Of a stretch of 64,000 nucleotides of DNA, positions 52,901 through 60,043 are shown piece after piece (position 1 is the stretch's first letter; every line of letters starts with the position of its first letter). Source of the DNA: Tachypleus tridentatus (lineage: Eukaryota > Arthropoda > Merostomata > Xiphosura > Limulidae); NCBI RefSeq assembly GCF_004210375.1, contig NC_134830.1, forward strand, positions 4,836,001-4,900,000, written 5' to 3'. The notes below the pieces were generated by a model. The model had not been told where the DNA came from and did not search any database. It worked only from the letters and a program-made list of their open reading frames with translations. The position numbers and the translations under genes were made by a program.

Positions 52901-55459
52901 AGCTTGATACCTATACATAATGTTGGTATGCTAAAGAATTTATATCATCTACAACAGCTTGATACCTATACATAATGTTGGTATGCTAAAGAATTTATAT
53001 CATCTACAACAGCTTGATACCTATACATAATGTTGGTATGCTAAAGAATTTATATCATCTACAACAGCTTGATACCTATACATAATGTTGGTATGCTAAA
53101 GAATTTATATCATCTACAACAGCTTGATACCTATACATAATGTTGGTATGCTAAAGAATTTATATCATCTACAACAGCTTGATACCTATACATAATGTTG
53201 GTATGCTAAAGAATTTATATCATCTACAACAGCTTGATACCTATACATAATGTTGGTATGCTAAAGAATTTATATCATCTGCAACAGCTTGATACCTATA
53301 CATAATGTTGGTATGCTAAAGAATTTATATCATCTGCTAAAGAATTTATATCAACAGCTTGATACCTATACATAATGTTGGTATGCTAAAGAATTTATAT
53401 CATCTGCAACAGCTTGATACCTATACATAATGTTGGTATGCTAAAATTTATATCATCTACAACAGCTTGATACCTATACATAATGTTGGTATGCTAAAGA
53501 ATTTATATCATCTACAACAGCTTATACCTATACATGGTGGTATGCTAAAGAATTTATATCATCTGCAACAGCTTGATACCTATACATAATGTTGGTATGC
53601 TAAAGAATTTATATCATCTACAACAGCTTGATACCTATACATAATGTTGGTATGCTAAAGAATTTATATCATCTGCAACAGCTTGATACCTATACATAAT
53701 GTTGGTATGCTAAAGAATTTATATCATCTACAACAGCTTGATACCTATACATAATGTTGGTATGCTAAAGAATTTATATCATCTACAACAGCTTGATACC
53801 TATACATAATGTTGGTATGCTAAAGAATTTATATCATCTACAACAGCTTGATACCTATACATAATGTTGGTATGCTAAAGAATTTATATCATCTACAACA
53901 GCTTGATACCTATACATAATGTTGGTATGCTAAAGAATTTATATCATCTACAACAGCTTGATACCGATACATAATGTTGGTATGCTAAAGAATTTATATC
54001 ATCTACAACAGCTTGATACCTATACATAATGTTGGTATGCTAAAGAATTTATATCATCTACAACAGCTTGATACCTATACATAATGTTGGTATGCTAAAG
54101 AATTTATATCATCTACAACAGCTTGATACCTATACATAATGTTGGTATGCTAAAGAATTTATATCATCTACAACAGCTTGATACCTATACATAATGTTGG
54201 TATGCTAAAGAATTTATATCTCTACAACAGCTTGATACCTATACATACATAATGTTGGTATGCTAAAGAATTTATATTATCTACAACAGCTTGATACCTA
54301 TACATAATGTTGGTATGCTAAAGAATTTATATCATCTACAACAGCTTGATACCTATACATAATGTTGGTATGCTAAAGAATTTATATCATCTACAACAGC
54401 TTGATACCGATACATAATGTTGGTATGCTAAAGAATTTATATCATCTACAACAGCTTGATACCTATACATGATGTTGGTATGCTAAAGAATTTAGTATTA
54501 CCAAAATTTCAGTCTTAATCTGAAAAAATAAATACCTATAAATGTGTGTGACTCAAACTATGCATGAATTAGAAACCTAGTTCAGTATATGTAGATGTGT
54601 TTTGTTAGTCTTCTGTTATAATGTGCAACGTGAAGTGATATTATGTTGGAAAAGATGTGTGTCAGTGCTATCTAAATTAACTTGTGTTTTCATGTTTTAT
54701 GATATAAAACAGTTTATTGTGTTATGTAGTCAGCATTTTAAGATCACACTCACTGGTATATTCAGTTATGTATATGAATTTTATAGCTTTATAAATAATG
54801 AAAATTTAAAAATAGTGGTTTTTACTAACCTAATATTTGGTTGACATACAAGCAACCCTCTGTGTTACAGAGATGCTTGTATGCTGTATATATGTTCTTT
54901 TCTTACTAAGAAAAAACAAGGTAATTTGGACAAGAACTTGCTTTTTACACTGTAATATAAACAGTGAAATAGTAAAACTTCCACAAGAAATAACTTACTT
55001 CCATTGTTGTTCTTGTCAGAAGCTAGAATAGTTTTCTAATTGTGATTGGCTCATACTTGTTTATATTTAACTTAAATTGTAAAGTAAGAAGACATCCATC
55101 CATCACAGAAACATATGAATCACTTGTGAACCTTAAGACATTGGTCATTCTAGGTTTCAAAACACAGGTTAACCTCAATTGTACATTTGTCAATCCAAGT
55201 TGTTAACTAGTTTTTTAATATTTGACAAAAATAACAGTACAAAAATGTTTTTATTCTATCAAAACAATATTCCATTCAGTGGTTTTTTTTCTTTTCATTT
55301 CAGGGATTGTGTCTCACCTTGCTATTGCTGGCTATATTTAAAAAGGCTCTACCAGCATTGCCAATTTCCATAGCCTTTGGCCTGGTCTTTTATTTTGCTA
55401 CAAGTTCAGTTGTTCGTCCATTTGCTGACAGCCTGGCAGGTGAACAAGTGTACATATAG
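13709..55459 (+). CDS. Psn: Presenilin (gamma-secretase catalytic subunit), whole gene, 10 coding exons
   Basis: Presenilin is the nine-pass membrane aspartyl protease of gamma-secretase, which cuts Notch, APP-like and other type I membrane stubs within the bilayer, with nicastrin, Aph-1 and Pen-2. Exons read from the sequence: 13709-13996, 19991-20238, 23511-23652, 23802-23869, 34881-35101, 36265-36363, 36619-36702, 42662-42844, 44902-45014, 55304-55459. They sum to 1602 nt, giving 533 aa plus TAG. All nine introns are GT-AG and phases match. Residues: acidic cytosolic N-terminus 1-140, TM1 about 148-169, TM2 199-220, TM3 231-248, TM4 262-280, TM5 285-305, TM6 with catalytic D323, large hydrophilic loop about 365-445, GLGD at 450-453 with catalytic D453, PALP at 499-502, C-terminus ending VYI. 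Length is near that of the fly protein (about 540 aa) and longer than human PSEN1 (467 aa), mostly through the N-terminus and loop. No in-frame stop or frameshift is seen. Introns are 149 bp to 11.0 kb and full of repeats. Confidence 0.97.
14081..14190 (-). mobile_element. Solo Penelope terminal fragment with hammerhead-like core
   Basis: The minus strand reads CTGACGATGACC, GGCCGAAACG, TTGTTCGCTCCTCTACG, then AACCCAAACGAGCCG and TTTTTACATATATATTTCTC, matching the terminus of the element at 6537-8516. It lies about 85 bp after the exon 1 donor in intron 1. Here the GAAAC part of the hammerhead core is kept. Confidence 0.75.
14191..14842. other. Intron 1, no further feature recognised
   Basis: AT-rich intron sequence without a recognisable gene or repeat. 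Confidence 0.5.
14847..16441 (+). mobile_element. piggyBac-like non-autonomous element, copy 1 (intron 1)
   Basis: It starts at TTAA (14843-14846) followed by CCCTTTTGCAATGGGCTCAG; TTAA plus CCCTTT is the piggyBac signature. The body is shared with copies at 36827-38332 and 45476-46459 (for example TGTCTACACACTTGCACAC, GTATCTTCACAAAATTTGGG, TCTCTAAAACCTCCTAAA). The right end stops short near GACCCATGC without the terminal GCAAAAGG. No transposase frame is present. Confidence 0.7.
16442..16886. other. Intron 1, no further feature recognised
   Basis: The 87-codon open frame at 16547-16810 has no recognisable product. Confidence 0.4.
16887..17113 (+). repeat. tRNA-derived SINE (long family), decayed and 5'-truncated
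   Basis: GGCTCAGATCCC, CCTTTTCAGCCATGAAGG, CATTATAATACGATGGTCAA, CACTATTCATTCGTAG and the tail AAACAAACAAGC match the family body with many changes. Confidence 0.7.
17114..17559. other. Intron 1, no further feature recognised
   Basis: No coding or repeat signal that I can name. Confidence 0.4.
17560..18215 (-). mobile_element. mariner transposon fossil (C-terminal part), intron 1
   Basis: On the minus strand, near 17880-17700, the sequence reads like mariner transposase around the last catalytic motif: DNALPHDLA, a scrambled ETLPHPPYS-type stretch (frames change), then a PLTTTFSS-type remnant of PTDYHFF and KHLDN. These are the HDNARPH and YSPDL blocks of the Tc1/mariner family. At least two frameshifts and several stops are present; the N-terminal half is not seen. 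Confidence 0.65.
18304..18640. mobile_element. 337-bp element with 45-bp inverted ends, intron 1
   Basis: The left end (18304-18348, TATAATTTTCCTATACTGAA...) is the reverse complement of the right end (18596-18640, ...TTCAGTATAGGAAAATTATG) with about 6 mismatches over 45 bp. There is no coding capacity. The outer AATTTTCC-ACTG-AAATGTATTT and inner ACTTACC resemble the terminal repeat at 33754-33818, so it may be a deletion derivative of the DIRS-like element in intron 4. Confidence 0.75.
18641..19990. other. Intron 1, 3' part
   Basis: AT-rich sequence up to the exon 2 acceptor. No gene or repeat recognised. Confidence 0.5.
19991..20238 (+). CDS. Psn: Presenilin coding exon 2 (residues 97-179, TM1)
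   Basis: The acceptor is TATTACAG|GAACGT and the donor TTT|GTAAGT. The exon carries the end of the acidic N-terminal tail, a run of six glutamates (135-140), the conserved LKYGAKHVI entry to TM1, and the [10 protein letters not shown] core of TM1. It ends two bases into codon 179 (Leu), completed by the first base of exon 3. The LKYGAKH and FVPVTLCM stretches are presenilin signatures. Confidence 0.96.
20239..23510. other. Intron 2 (3.3 kb), nothing recognised
   Basis: It contains several open frames of 60-72 codons on both strands (such as 20897-21079 minus and 21793-22011 plus) that show no domain I know. Old transposon remains are possible but unproven. Confidence 0.5.
23511..23652 (+). 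CDS. Psn: Presenilin coding exon 3 (residues 179-226, TM2)
   Basis: The acceptor is AATTGTAG|GATCTA and the donor ACAAA|GTAAGT. It encodes the TM1-TM2 luminal loop (IYTPFTDQ) and TM2, ending YKFRCYK, matching the human YKYRCYK block. If intron 3 were retained the frame would stay open about 90 nt to a TGA near 23743, giving a truncated product. Confidence 0.96.
23802..23869 (+). CDS. Psn: Presenilin coding exon 4 (residues 227-249, TM3)
   Basis: This is a 68-nt exon lying only 149 bp after exon 3. The acceptor is TTTCTTTCAG|GTTATT and the donor TTTAGG|GTAAGT. It encodes [10 protein letters not shown], then a hydrophobic TM3 ending YIYLG; codon 249 (Gly) is split 2+1 with exon 5. It is too short for ORF finders and was found by family homology and phase. 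Confidence 0.94.
23870..25068. other. Intron 4, 5' part
   Basis: AT-rich sequence, no feature recognised. Confidence 0.5.
25069..25240. repeat. Left flank repeat and probable left inverted end of the intron 4 DIRS-like element
   Basis: 25069-25115 (TATGTTATTACTTGCTACTG...AAATCATTA) is repeated in direct orientation at 33844-33892. Next, 25121-25165 (AAATATACTTACCGTCCACT...TATAGCTATTT) resembles, in reverse complement, 33754-33818. It is followed by a second tandem copy of the same segment (about 67 bp apart). Confidence 0.5.
25360..27800 (-). mobile_element. hAT transposon, ZBED-type transposase, decayed
   Basis: hAT transposases cut and paste DNA with an RNase H-like domain. The left terminal repeat CAGTGGTTTCCAACCTTTTT is the classic hAT end. 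The minus strand gives, in order: a BED zinc finger (C38, C41, H58, H63 of the 27448-26858 frame), the first catalytic region [13 protein letters not shown], then [19 protein letters not shown], and a C-terminal dimerisation domain ([17 protein letters not shown], 25657-26118). It looks like the ZBED5/FAM200-like group. About three internal stops and one or two frameshifts break it. The matching right-hand terminal repeat is not found; 27450-27800 is presumably its 5' untranslated part. Confidence 0.85.
27827..29090. repeat. Minisatellite, 36-bp unit x about 35
   Basis: Unit AGGACAGTACCCTTAATATA + AACATAAACACTATAT. Because 36 is divisible by 3 and the unit lacks stops on the minus strand, long open frames (up to 381 codons of a 12-residue repeat) arise by chance. 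Two units lack two bases (28033 and 28571), 538 bp apart, marking a 15-unit duplication. Confidence 0.97.
29100..33060 (+). mobile_element. DIRS-like tyrosine-recombinase retroelement fossil, coding part
   Basis: DIRS elements carry gag, RT/RNase H and a tyrosine recombinase in place of an integrase. Parts seen in order: gag-like region about 29100-29900, RT about 30000-30720 (motifs like [33 protein letters not shown]), RNase H region to about 31500, a [11 protein letters not shown] / LLRQPQSDI link segment near 31540-31640, and the recombinase from about 31760 to 32800 (for example [11 protein letters not shown] near 32300). It is an old copy, heavily broken with roughly ten or more interruptions. 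A 46-bp tandem repeat sits inside the recombinase part. Confidence 0.75.
32372..32602. repeat. Minisatellite, 46-bp unit x 5
   Basis: Unit TTTCTATTTCGAGTGAGTTA + TCTCCCATTACCCTCATAAT + GGGATC, inside the DIRS-like element. Confidence 0.95.
33061..33753 (+). mobile_element. Probable 3' untranslated part of the DIRS-like element
   Basis: It lies between the recombinase remnant and the terminal repeat. A 33-bp segment (GCCTCTGTGGGAGCCTACTC...) is tandemly doubled at 33270-33340. No coding signal. Confidence 0.4.
33754..33942. repeat. Right inverted end of the DIRS-like element and flanking direct repeat
   Basis: 33754-33818 (GTAAATATCTATTGTGACAG...TTTCCAGTTCAGGAAAAT) resembles the inverted ends of the 337-bp element in intron 1 and, more weakly, 25121-25165. 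It is followed by 33844-33892 and a partial second copy at 33910-33942, which match 25069-25115 in direct orientation. Confidence 0.5.
33943..34880. other. Intron 4, 3' part
   Basis: AT-rich sequence leading to the exon 5 acceptor; nothing recognised. Confidence 0.5.
34881..35101 (+). CDS. Psn: Presenilin coding exon 5 (residues 249-323, TM4, TM5, start of TM6)
   Basis: The acceptor is TTATTCACAG|TGAAGT and the donor CTGG|GGTATG (exon ends on the single G before GTATGT). It encodes the [17 protein letters not shown] block of TM4, the HWKGPL loop, TM5 (LQQAYLI...[12 protein letters not shown]), and the start of TM6 ending VISVW. Its last base is the first base of the codon for catalytic D323. 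It follows an 11-kb intron full of transposon remains, yet the exon is intact. Confidence 0.97.
35102..36264. other. Intron 5 (1.16 kb)
   Basis: AT-rich; no gene or repeat recognised. Confidence 0.6.
36265..36363 (+). CDS. Psn: Presenilin coding exon 6 (residues 323-356, TM6 and loop start)
   Basis: The acceptor is GCTTTTCCAG|ATCTGA and the donor TTCCT|GTATGT. It completes catalytic D323 and encodes [13 protein letters not shown] and VETAQERNE, then PALIYS, which are among the most conserved stretches of the family. The motif before the aspartate is Trp (V-W-D) where vertebrates have Tyr (Y-D); from memory, nematode and insect presenilins also have Trp here. Confidence 0.97.
36619..36702 (+). 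CDS. Psn: Presenilin coding exon 7 (residues 356-384, endoproteolysis segment)
   Basis: The acceptor is CTCCTTTAG|CTGCAA and the donor TTGG|GTGAGT. It encodes the segment [14 protein letters not shown], which aligns with the human SSTMVWLVNMAEGD region where presenilin cuts itself into N- and C-terminal fragments; M358 corresponds to human M292. The rest is the polar start of the large loop. The exon is short and diverges beyond the cut site, as is usual. Confidence 0.92.
36827..38332 (+). mobile_element. piggyBac-like non-autonomous element, copy 2 (intron 7), most complete
   Basis: The left end CCCTTTCACAATAGGCTCAG follows TGAA (a decayed TTAA, 36823-36826); the right end CATCATGAAAGGA is followed by TTAA (38333-38336). 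The ends are inverted (CCCTTTC / GAAAGG). The body is about 1.5 kb, collinear with copy 1, and has no transposase frame. Confidence 0.75.
38337..41091. other. Intron 7, middle part
   Basis: AT-rich, no gene. TTAACCCTATTAGTCCCGGC (38345) and TTAACCCAATCGCC (39914) look like further piggyBac-type left ends, but no matching right ends were found. Confidence 0.4.
41092..41163 (-). repeat. Fragment of the piggyBac-like repeat family, minus strand
   Basis: The reverse complement reads CTTCACAAAATTTGGTAGTC then TTTCAGTAAACATTATAAG, as in the larger copies. Confidence 0.5.
41483..41590. repeat. Tandem duplication, about 54 bp x 2
   Basis: GTATGCAGTCTCTCTGACTG + CTCTTATTATTACCCTAAAC + AAAAGAAATGTTAGA is repeated once with a few changes. 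Confidence 0.9.
41687..41800 (+). repeat. tRNA-derived SINE (long family), 5' part only
   Basis: AACATGGCCAGTTGGTTTGG, box B-like ACTTGAATTCTTGTCCC, CACCAAATATGCTCCCCC, CTTTCAGACATGGGG; the family 3' half is missing. Confidence 0.75.
41883..42407. mobile_element. Tigger/pogo-type MITE, 525 bp, complete
   Basis: The ends CAGTGGAGCTCCGTTAAGCC and ...GGCTTAATGGCGCTCCACTG are inverted, flanked by TA on both sides (41881-41882 and 42408-42409), the TA target duplication of Tc1/mariner/pogo elements. It contains repeated CCGCGGCTTAA-type motifs near both ends and is clearly richer in G+C than its surroundings. No transposase frame. It lies about 255 bp before exon 8. Confidence 0.88.
42662..42844 (+). 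CDS. Psn: Presenilin coding exon 8 (residues 384-445, large hydrophilic loop)
   Basis: The acceptor chosen is TATTTTACAG|AAGGAG, which keeps frame with exon 7; an AG 13 nt upstream would break the frame. The donor is GAAC|GTAAGC. It encodes a low-complexity polar loop rich in Ser, Thr, Gln and Asp, ending in acidic DEEER just before TM7. This loop is dispensable and fast-evolving in the family, so the call rests on phase, splice sites and the conserved EER junction. Confidence 0.9.
42845..44580. other. Intron 8, 5' part
   Basis: Mostly AT-rich. 43560-43990 is less AT-rich than its surroundings (for example CCAGGCTGGTGCCTGAAGAA, GGTGTATTCCCCTAGATCCC) and may be part of an unidentified mobile element. 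A segment of about 66 bp (GGTTGCTGCTTCATCCCCTG...) is doubled at 44265-44393. Confidence 0.45.
44581..44764 (+). repeat. SINE-like element with tRNA-type head
   Basis: GACTTAGTGGCTTTGGACTC (box A-like), GGTTGGGGCTGGACC (decayed box B), then TTTTTAAGCAAGATACTTAA, a block resembling the GGGCAAGACACTTAA core seen in several animal SINE families. It ends about 137 bp before exon 9. Confidence 0.5.
44902..45014 (+). CDS. Psn: Presenilin coding exon 9 (residues 445-482, TM7 with GLGD)
   Basis: The acceptor is CATTCTACAG|GGGGTG and the donor TTAATA|GTAAGA. It encodes [20 protein letters not shown], with the second catalytic aspartate D453 in GLGD, then [15 protein letters not shown]. The GKASSYGDW form, two residues shorter than the human ASATASGDW, matches other invertebrate presenilins as I recall them. 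Confidence 0.97.
45015..45475. other. Intron 9, 5' part
   Basis: No feature recognised. Confidence 0.5.
45476..46459 (+). mobile_element. piggyBac-like non-autonomous element, copy 3 (intron 9), internally shortened
   Basis: TTAA (45472-45475) then CATTTTACAATGAG; right end GTTGCAAAAGGA then TTAT (decayed TTAA, 46460-46463). The body matches copies 1 and 2 but lacks about 0.5 kb. A (TA)n run lies at about 46207-46226. Confidence 0.7.
46460..47409. other. Intron 9, between element and 41-bp array
   Basis: AT-rich; nothing recognised. Confidence 0.5.
47410..49260. repeat. Minisatellite, 41-bp unit x about 45
   Basis: Unit TTTAATAATGTAGTATACTG + TCTGGTTCACTTTAAGCTTA + C. A diverged subfamily (GTAGTGTACTG, AAGTTTGC) occupies the right edge from about 48950, while the middle is highly uniform. 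Confidence 0.98.
49335..50240 (+). mobile_element. mariner transposon fossil, intron 9
   Basis: Mariner transposase blocks can be read in order across changing frames: YEFKLGHN, helix-turn-helix region with [38 protein letters not shown] near 49650, [13 protein letters not shown] near 49740 (the catalytic D of the usual GDEKW is lost), [17 protein letters not shown] (from HPPYSPDLAP), and a last IESKGAYFD ending at TAA near 50238. Several stops and frameshifts; clearly inactive. It sits between two tandem arrays. Confidence 0.85.
50283..54494. repeat. Satellite-like array, 55-bp unit x about 76
   Basis: Unit TTTATATCATCTACAACAGC + TTGATACCTATACATAATGT + TGGTATGCTAAAGAA. The first 0.6 kb has 54-bp and variant units; the middle (51000-53300) is nearly uniform with TACAAC/TGCAAC variants; a few broken units occur at 50890, 53335 and 53525. 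Confidence 0.98.
54495..55303. other. Intron 9, 3' end
   Basis: AT-rich sequence before the exon 10 acceptor; open frames of 64-80 codons here show no recognised domain. Confidence 0.5.
55304..55459 (+). CDS. Psn: Presenilin coding exon 10 (residues 483-533, PALP, stop)
   Basis: The acceptor is TTTCATTTCAG|GGATTG. It encodes [20 protein letters not shown], the PALP motif (499-502) that shapes the active site, TM9, and the short luminal C-terminus ending EQVYI before TAG at 55457-55459. It lies only about 0.8 kb after the 4.2-kb array of 55-bp units. Confidence 0.97.
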   Translation, partial: GLCLTLLLLAIFKKALPALPISIAFGLVFYFATSSVVRPFADSLAGEQVYI

Positions 55460-56384
55460 TGTCAGTTTTTAACAATCTGTGTTGGTATTTATACTCTGTC
55501 TCGTATTGTGAAGAAGCTCCTATTCCCCAATGAATTTTCTGGAACTTTATTTACCACCATTAACTTAGAATCATTAGTTTTGAACAGAAGTATCTTGCAC
55601 AGTGTGTGTTATTAGCCCATGATTGGTTTATATATTTGTTAGCTAGTAGGAGAATGCTTACATAAATTTAAATAGTTGTTAGATAGTGAAAGTGTATTGA
55701 AATGAAGTACAGTTGTATAATTTCCTTTGTACAGTTGTACTGATTAATGTTTTAATTATTGTGTAATTCAATTGAGAAAGGTTAAATTGCATGAAACCTC
55801 GCGTACAGAATATTACTTGTAATATTTACTATTGGATTGTGTTGGAAGTTAATGCCATAAAGCCTATAGGCCAGCAGGGAAATTTGTATATATGTTAAAG
55901 TTAGAGTGATTTAGTTATATTTAATACATAAAAGTAAGTTTTAACTAATATATCTGTACTTATTTTAAGTAGATTATACATGGTGATACATAAAGTTCAA
56001 AACATCCACCATGAATGTCATGTCACATGTTTTAACAATTATTGCATTTATTGTAATAAACATTTGTGAAACAAACACTATAGGTAGGATCTAAAATTAC
56101 TTGGTAGTGTGTAACTTTTGCATCACCCTGTGTAATGATGTATTATTTTCAAACTGACATAACACCAACAACAGTAAGAAACATTTAAAATATTTTTCAA
56201 CATTACCAGTAGTAAACTTCTTTCTGTGTTGAGATGTTTTATATTCCATTACAGTGAATCTGTTTTTGAATAATCCATTTCCAAGGTATATTAGGTATGT
56301 GTAAGGATCTCCTGAACCAACTTTAGTGGCTAATTATTAATCTAATAATAATTTGATAACCTTATTCTTATTTTCTGTAATAAA
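55460..56384 (+). other. Probable presenilin 3' UTR with two poly(A) signals
   Basis: The first canonical AATAAA after the stop is at 56055-56060, followed within about 50 nt by a GT-rich stretch (TAGTGTGTAAC). A second AATAAA is at 56379-56384. This predicts a 3' UTR of about 0.6 or 0.95 kb. Use of either signal is inferred from motif and spacing only. Confidence 0.5.
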
Positions 56385-57055
56385 TTTTGTTTTCTGAAAT
56401 CTACAAGTAGCTGTTGATGTTTCTTTCTTTATATATAAGTTTTATCTGTATCCATTGTGAGTTGTACAACAGTCAGTTTTACATAGTAAACTGTGTGGAT
56501 TGGATGTTCCTGTTCTTCAAATTTTTCCTGTTGTTTGAGTTAATGATTGTTGTTAGGTGATAGCTCATTGTTTCTGAACAAATCTGTCCAAGGACAAACT
56601 TCACAAATGAAAACATTCTCTGAATTTAAGAACTAACTAAAAGCATCACATCCATTAACCTTTTATCCACTTTCCTTCAGCCAGGTTAGCTAGTTACTCA
56701 CAGAAACCATGATCAGTGACATAGTTTTACAGCTTCATGTAACATTGTGAAATTAGTGTTTATAATGTTTATAACATTTCCACTAACAAATTGGTAAGCT
56801 ACTGTTTTTTTAACAGTGTTCTGATGGTTAACTGTGTTTTCCATTATGAAATTTATCATTCATGTTCTTTACATAAGATATACATCTAGGAGTTGTGAAC
56901 AAATCAACTACAGTTCAAGAACTTACTTTCACTTGTGATATCATTTTTAATACGACTGTTTATCAATGATGTTTAAACTTCATTTGTTTATCATATGTAA
57001 TTCTTTATCAAAGAAAGTTTTAATAATTTTATTTGTACTAATTTCCACTCAACTA
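56385..57055. other. Downstream flank, nothing recognised
   Basis: AT-rich sequence past the second poly(A) signal. Confidence 0.5.
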
Positions 57056-60043
57056 ATCAAACAAATACTGCTTCCAGTACCTTCTACTTTTTATCAAACA
57101 AATACTGCTTCCAGTACCTTCTACTTTATCAAACAAATACTGCTTTCAGTACCTTCTACTTTATCAAACAATTACTGTTTTCAGTACCTTCTACTTTATC
57201 AAACAAATACTGCTTCCAGTACCTTCTACTTTTTATCAAACAAATACTGCTTCCAGTACCTTCTACTTTATCAAACAAATACTGCTTTCAGTACCTTCTA
57301 CTTTATCAAACAAATACTGCTTTCAGTACCTTCTACTTTTTATTAAACAAATACTGCTTTCAGTACCTTCTACTTTTTATCAAACAAATACTGCTTTCAG
57401 TACCTTCTACTTTATCAAACAAATACTGCTTTCAGTACCTTCTACTTTATCAAACAAATACTGCTTTCAGTACCTTCTACTTTTTATTAAACAAATACTG
57501 CTTTCAGTACCTTCTACTTTTTATTAAACAAATACTGCTTTCAGTACCTTCTACTTTTTATTAAACAAATACTGCTCTCAGTACCTTCTACTTTTTATCA
57601 AACAAATACTGCTTTCAGTACCTTCTACTTTTTATTAAACAAATACTGCTTTCAGTACCTTATACTTTTTATCAAACAAATACTGCTTTCAGTACCTTCT
57701 ACTTTTTATTGAACAAATACTGCTTTCAGTACCTTCTACTTTATCAAACAAATACTGCTTCCAGTACCTTCTACTTTATCAAACAAATACTGCTTCCAGT
57801 ACCTTCTACTTTTTATCAAACAAATACTGCTTCCAGTACCTTCTACTTTTTATCAAACAAATACTGCTTCCAGTACCTTCTACTTTATCAAACAAATACT
57901 GCTTTCAGTACCTTCTACTTTATCAAACAAATACTGTTTTCAGTACCTTCTACTTTTTAGTAAACAAATACTGCTTTCAGTACCTTCTACTTTATCAAAC
58001 AAATACTGCTTTCAGTACCTTCTACTTTTATCAAACAAATACTGCTTTCAGTACCTTCTACTTTATCAAACAAATACTGCTTTCAGTACCTTCTACTTTT
58101 TATTAAACAAATACTGCTTTCAGTACCTTCTACTTTTTATTAAACAAATACTGCTTTCAGTACCTTCTACTTTTTATTAAACAAATACTGCTCTCAGTAC
58201 CTTCTACTTTTTATCAAACAAATACTGCTTTCAGTACCTTCTACTTTTTATTAAACAAATACTGCTTTCAGTACCTTATACTTTTTATCAAACAAATACT
58301 GCTTTCAGTACCTTCTACTTTATCAAACAAATACTGCTTTCAGTACCTTCTACTTTTTAGTAAACAAGTACTGTTTTCAGTACCTTCTACTTTTTAGTAA
58401 ACAAATACTGCTTTCAGTACCTTCTACTTTTTATCAAACAAATACTGCTTTCAGTACCTTCTACTTTTTATCAAACAAATACTGCTTTCAGTACCTTCTA
58501 CTTTCCATCAAACAAATACTGCTTTCAGTACCTTCTACTTTTTATTAAACAAATACTGCTTTCAGTACCTTCTACGTTCCATCAAACAAATACTGCTTTC
58601 AGTACTTTCTACTTTTTATTAAACAAATACTGCTTTCAGTGCCTTCTACTTTTTATCAAACAAATACTGCTTTCAGTACCTTCTACTTTTTATTAAATAA
58701 ATACTGCTTTCAGTACCTTCTACTTTTATGAAACAAATACTGCTTTCAGTACCTTCTACTTTTTATCAAACAAATACTGCTTTCAGTACCTTCTACTTTT
58801 TTATCAAACAAATACTGCTTTCAGTACCTTCTACTTTTTATCAAACAAATACTGCTTTCAGTACCTTCTACTTTTTATCAAACAAATACTGCTTTCAGTG
58901 CCTTCTACTTTTTTTATCAAACAAATACTGCTTTCAGTGCCTTCTACTTTTATCAAACAAATACTGCTTTCAGTAGTACCTTCTACTTTTTATTAAACAA
59001 ATACTGCTTTCAGTACCTTCTACATCAAACAAATACTGCTTTCAGTACCTTCTATTTTTTATTAAACAAATACTGCTTTCAGTACCTTCTACATCAAACA
59101 AATACTGCTTTCAGTACCTTCTACTTTTCATCAAACAAATACTGCTTTCAGTACCTTCTACTTTTTATCAAACAAATACTGCTTTCAGTACCTTCTACTT
59201 TTTATTAAACAAATACTGCTTTTAGTACCTTCTACATCAAACAAATACTGCTTTCAGTACCTTCTACTTTTCATCAAACAAATACTGCTTTCAGTACCTT
59301 CTCCTTTTTATTAAACAAATACTGCTTTCTTAGTACCTTCTACATCCAAATACTTTTACTTTTATTAAACAAATACTGCTTTCTAGTAACCTTCTACTTT
59401 TCATCAAACAAATGCTGCTTTCAGTACCTTCTACTTTTTATTAAACAAATACTGCTTTTAGTACCTTCTACATCAAACAAATACTGCTTTCAGTACCTTC
59501 TCCTTTTTATTAAACAAATACTGCTTTCAGTACCTTCTACTTTTCATCAAACAAATACTGCTTTCAGTACCTTCTACTTTTTATCAAACAAATACTGCTT
59601 TCAGTACCTTCTACTTTTTATCAAACAAATACTGCTTTCAGTACCTTCTACTTTTTATCAAACAAATACTGCTTTCAGTACCTTCTACTTTTTATTAAAC
59701 AAATACTGCTTTTAGTACCTTCTACATCAAACAAATACTGCTTTCATCAAACAAATACTGCTTTCAGTACCTTCTCCTTTTCATCAAACAAATACTGCTT
59801 TCAGTACCTTCTACTTTTTATTAAACAAATACTGCTTTCAGTACCTTCTACTTTCCATCAAACAAATACTGCTTTCAATACCTTCTACTTTTTATCAAAC
59901 AAATACTGCTTTCAGTACCTTCTACTTTCCATCAAACAAATACTGCTTTCAGTACCTTCTACTTTTTGTCAAACAAGTACTGCTTTCAGTACCTTCTACT
60001 TTTTATCAAACAAATACTGCTTTCAGTACCTTCTACTTTTTAT
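57056..60043. repeat. Satellite-like array, about 37-bp unit x about 80
   Basis: Unit TTTTTATCAAACAAATACTG + CTTTCAGTACCTTCTAC, with 34-bp forms lacking three T's, ATTAAAC forms, and short ACATCAAAC forms. Rare variants (CTCTCAGTACC, CCTTATAC) recur 616 bp apart, showing a large duplication. The right half is more mixed. Confidence 0.98.

Noticed and set aside
56966-58976. Open frames with repeated SVPSTFYQTN-type peptides
   Set aside because: Artefacts of the 37-bp array; frame shifts between units as the T-run length varies.
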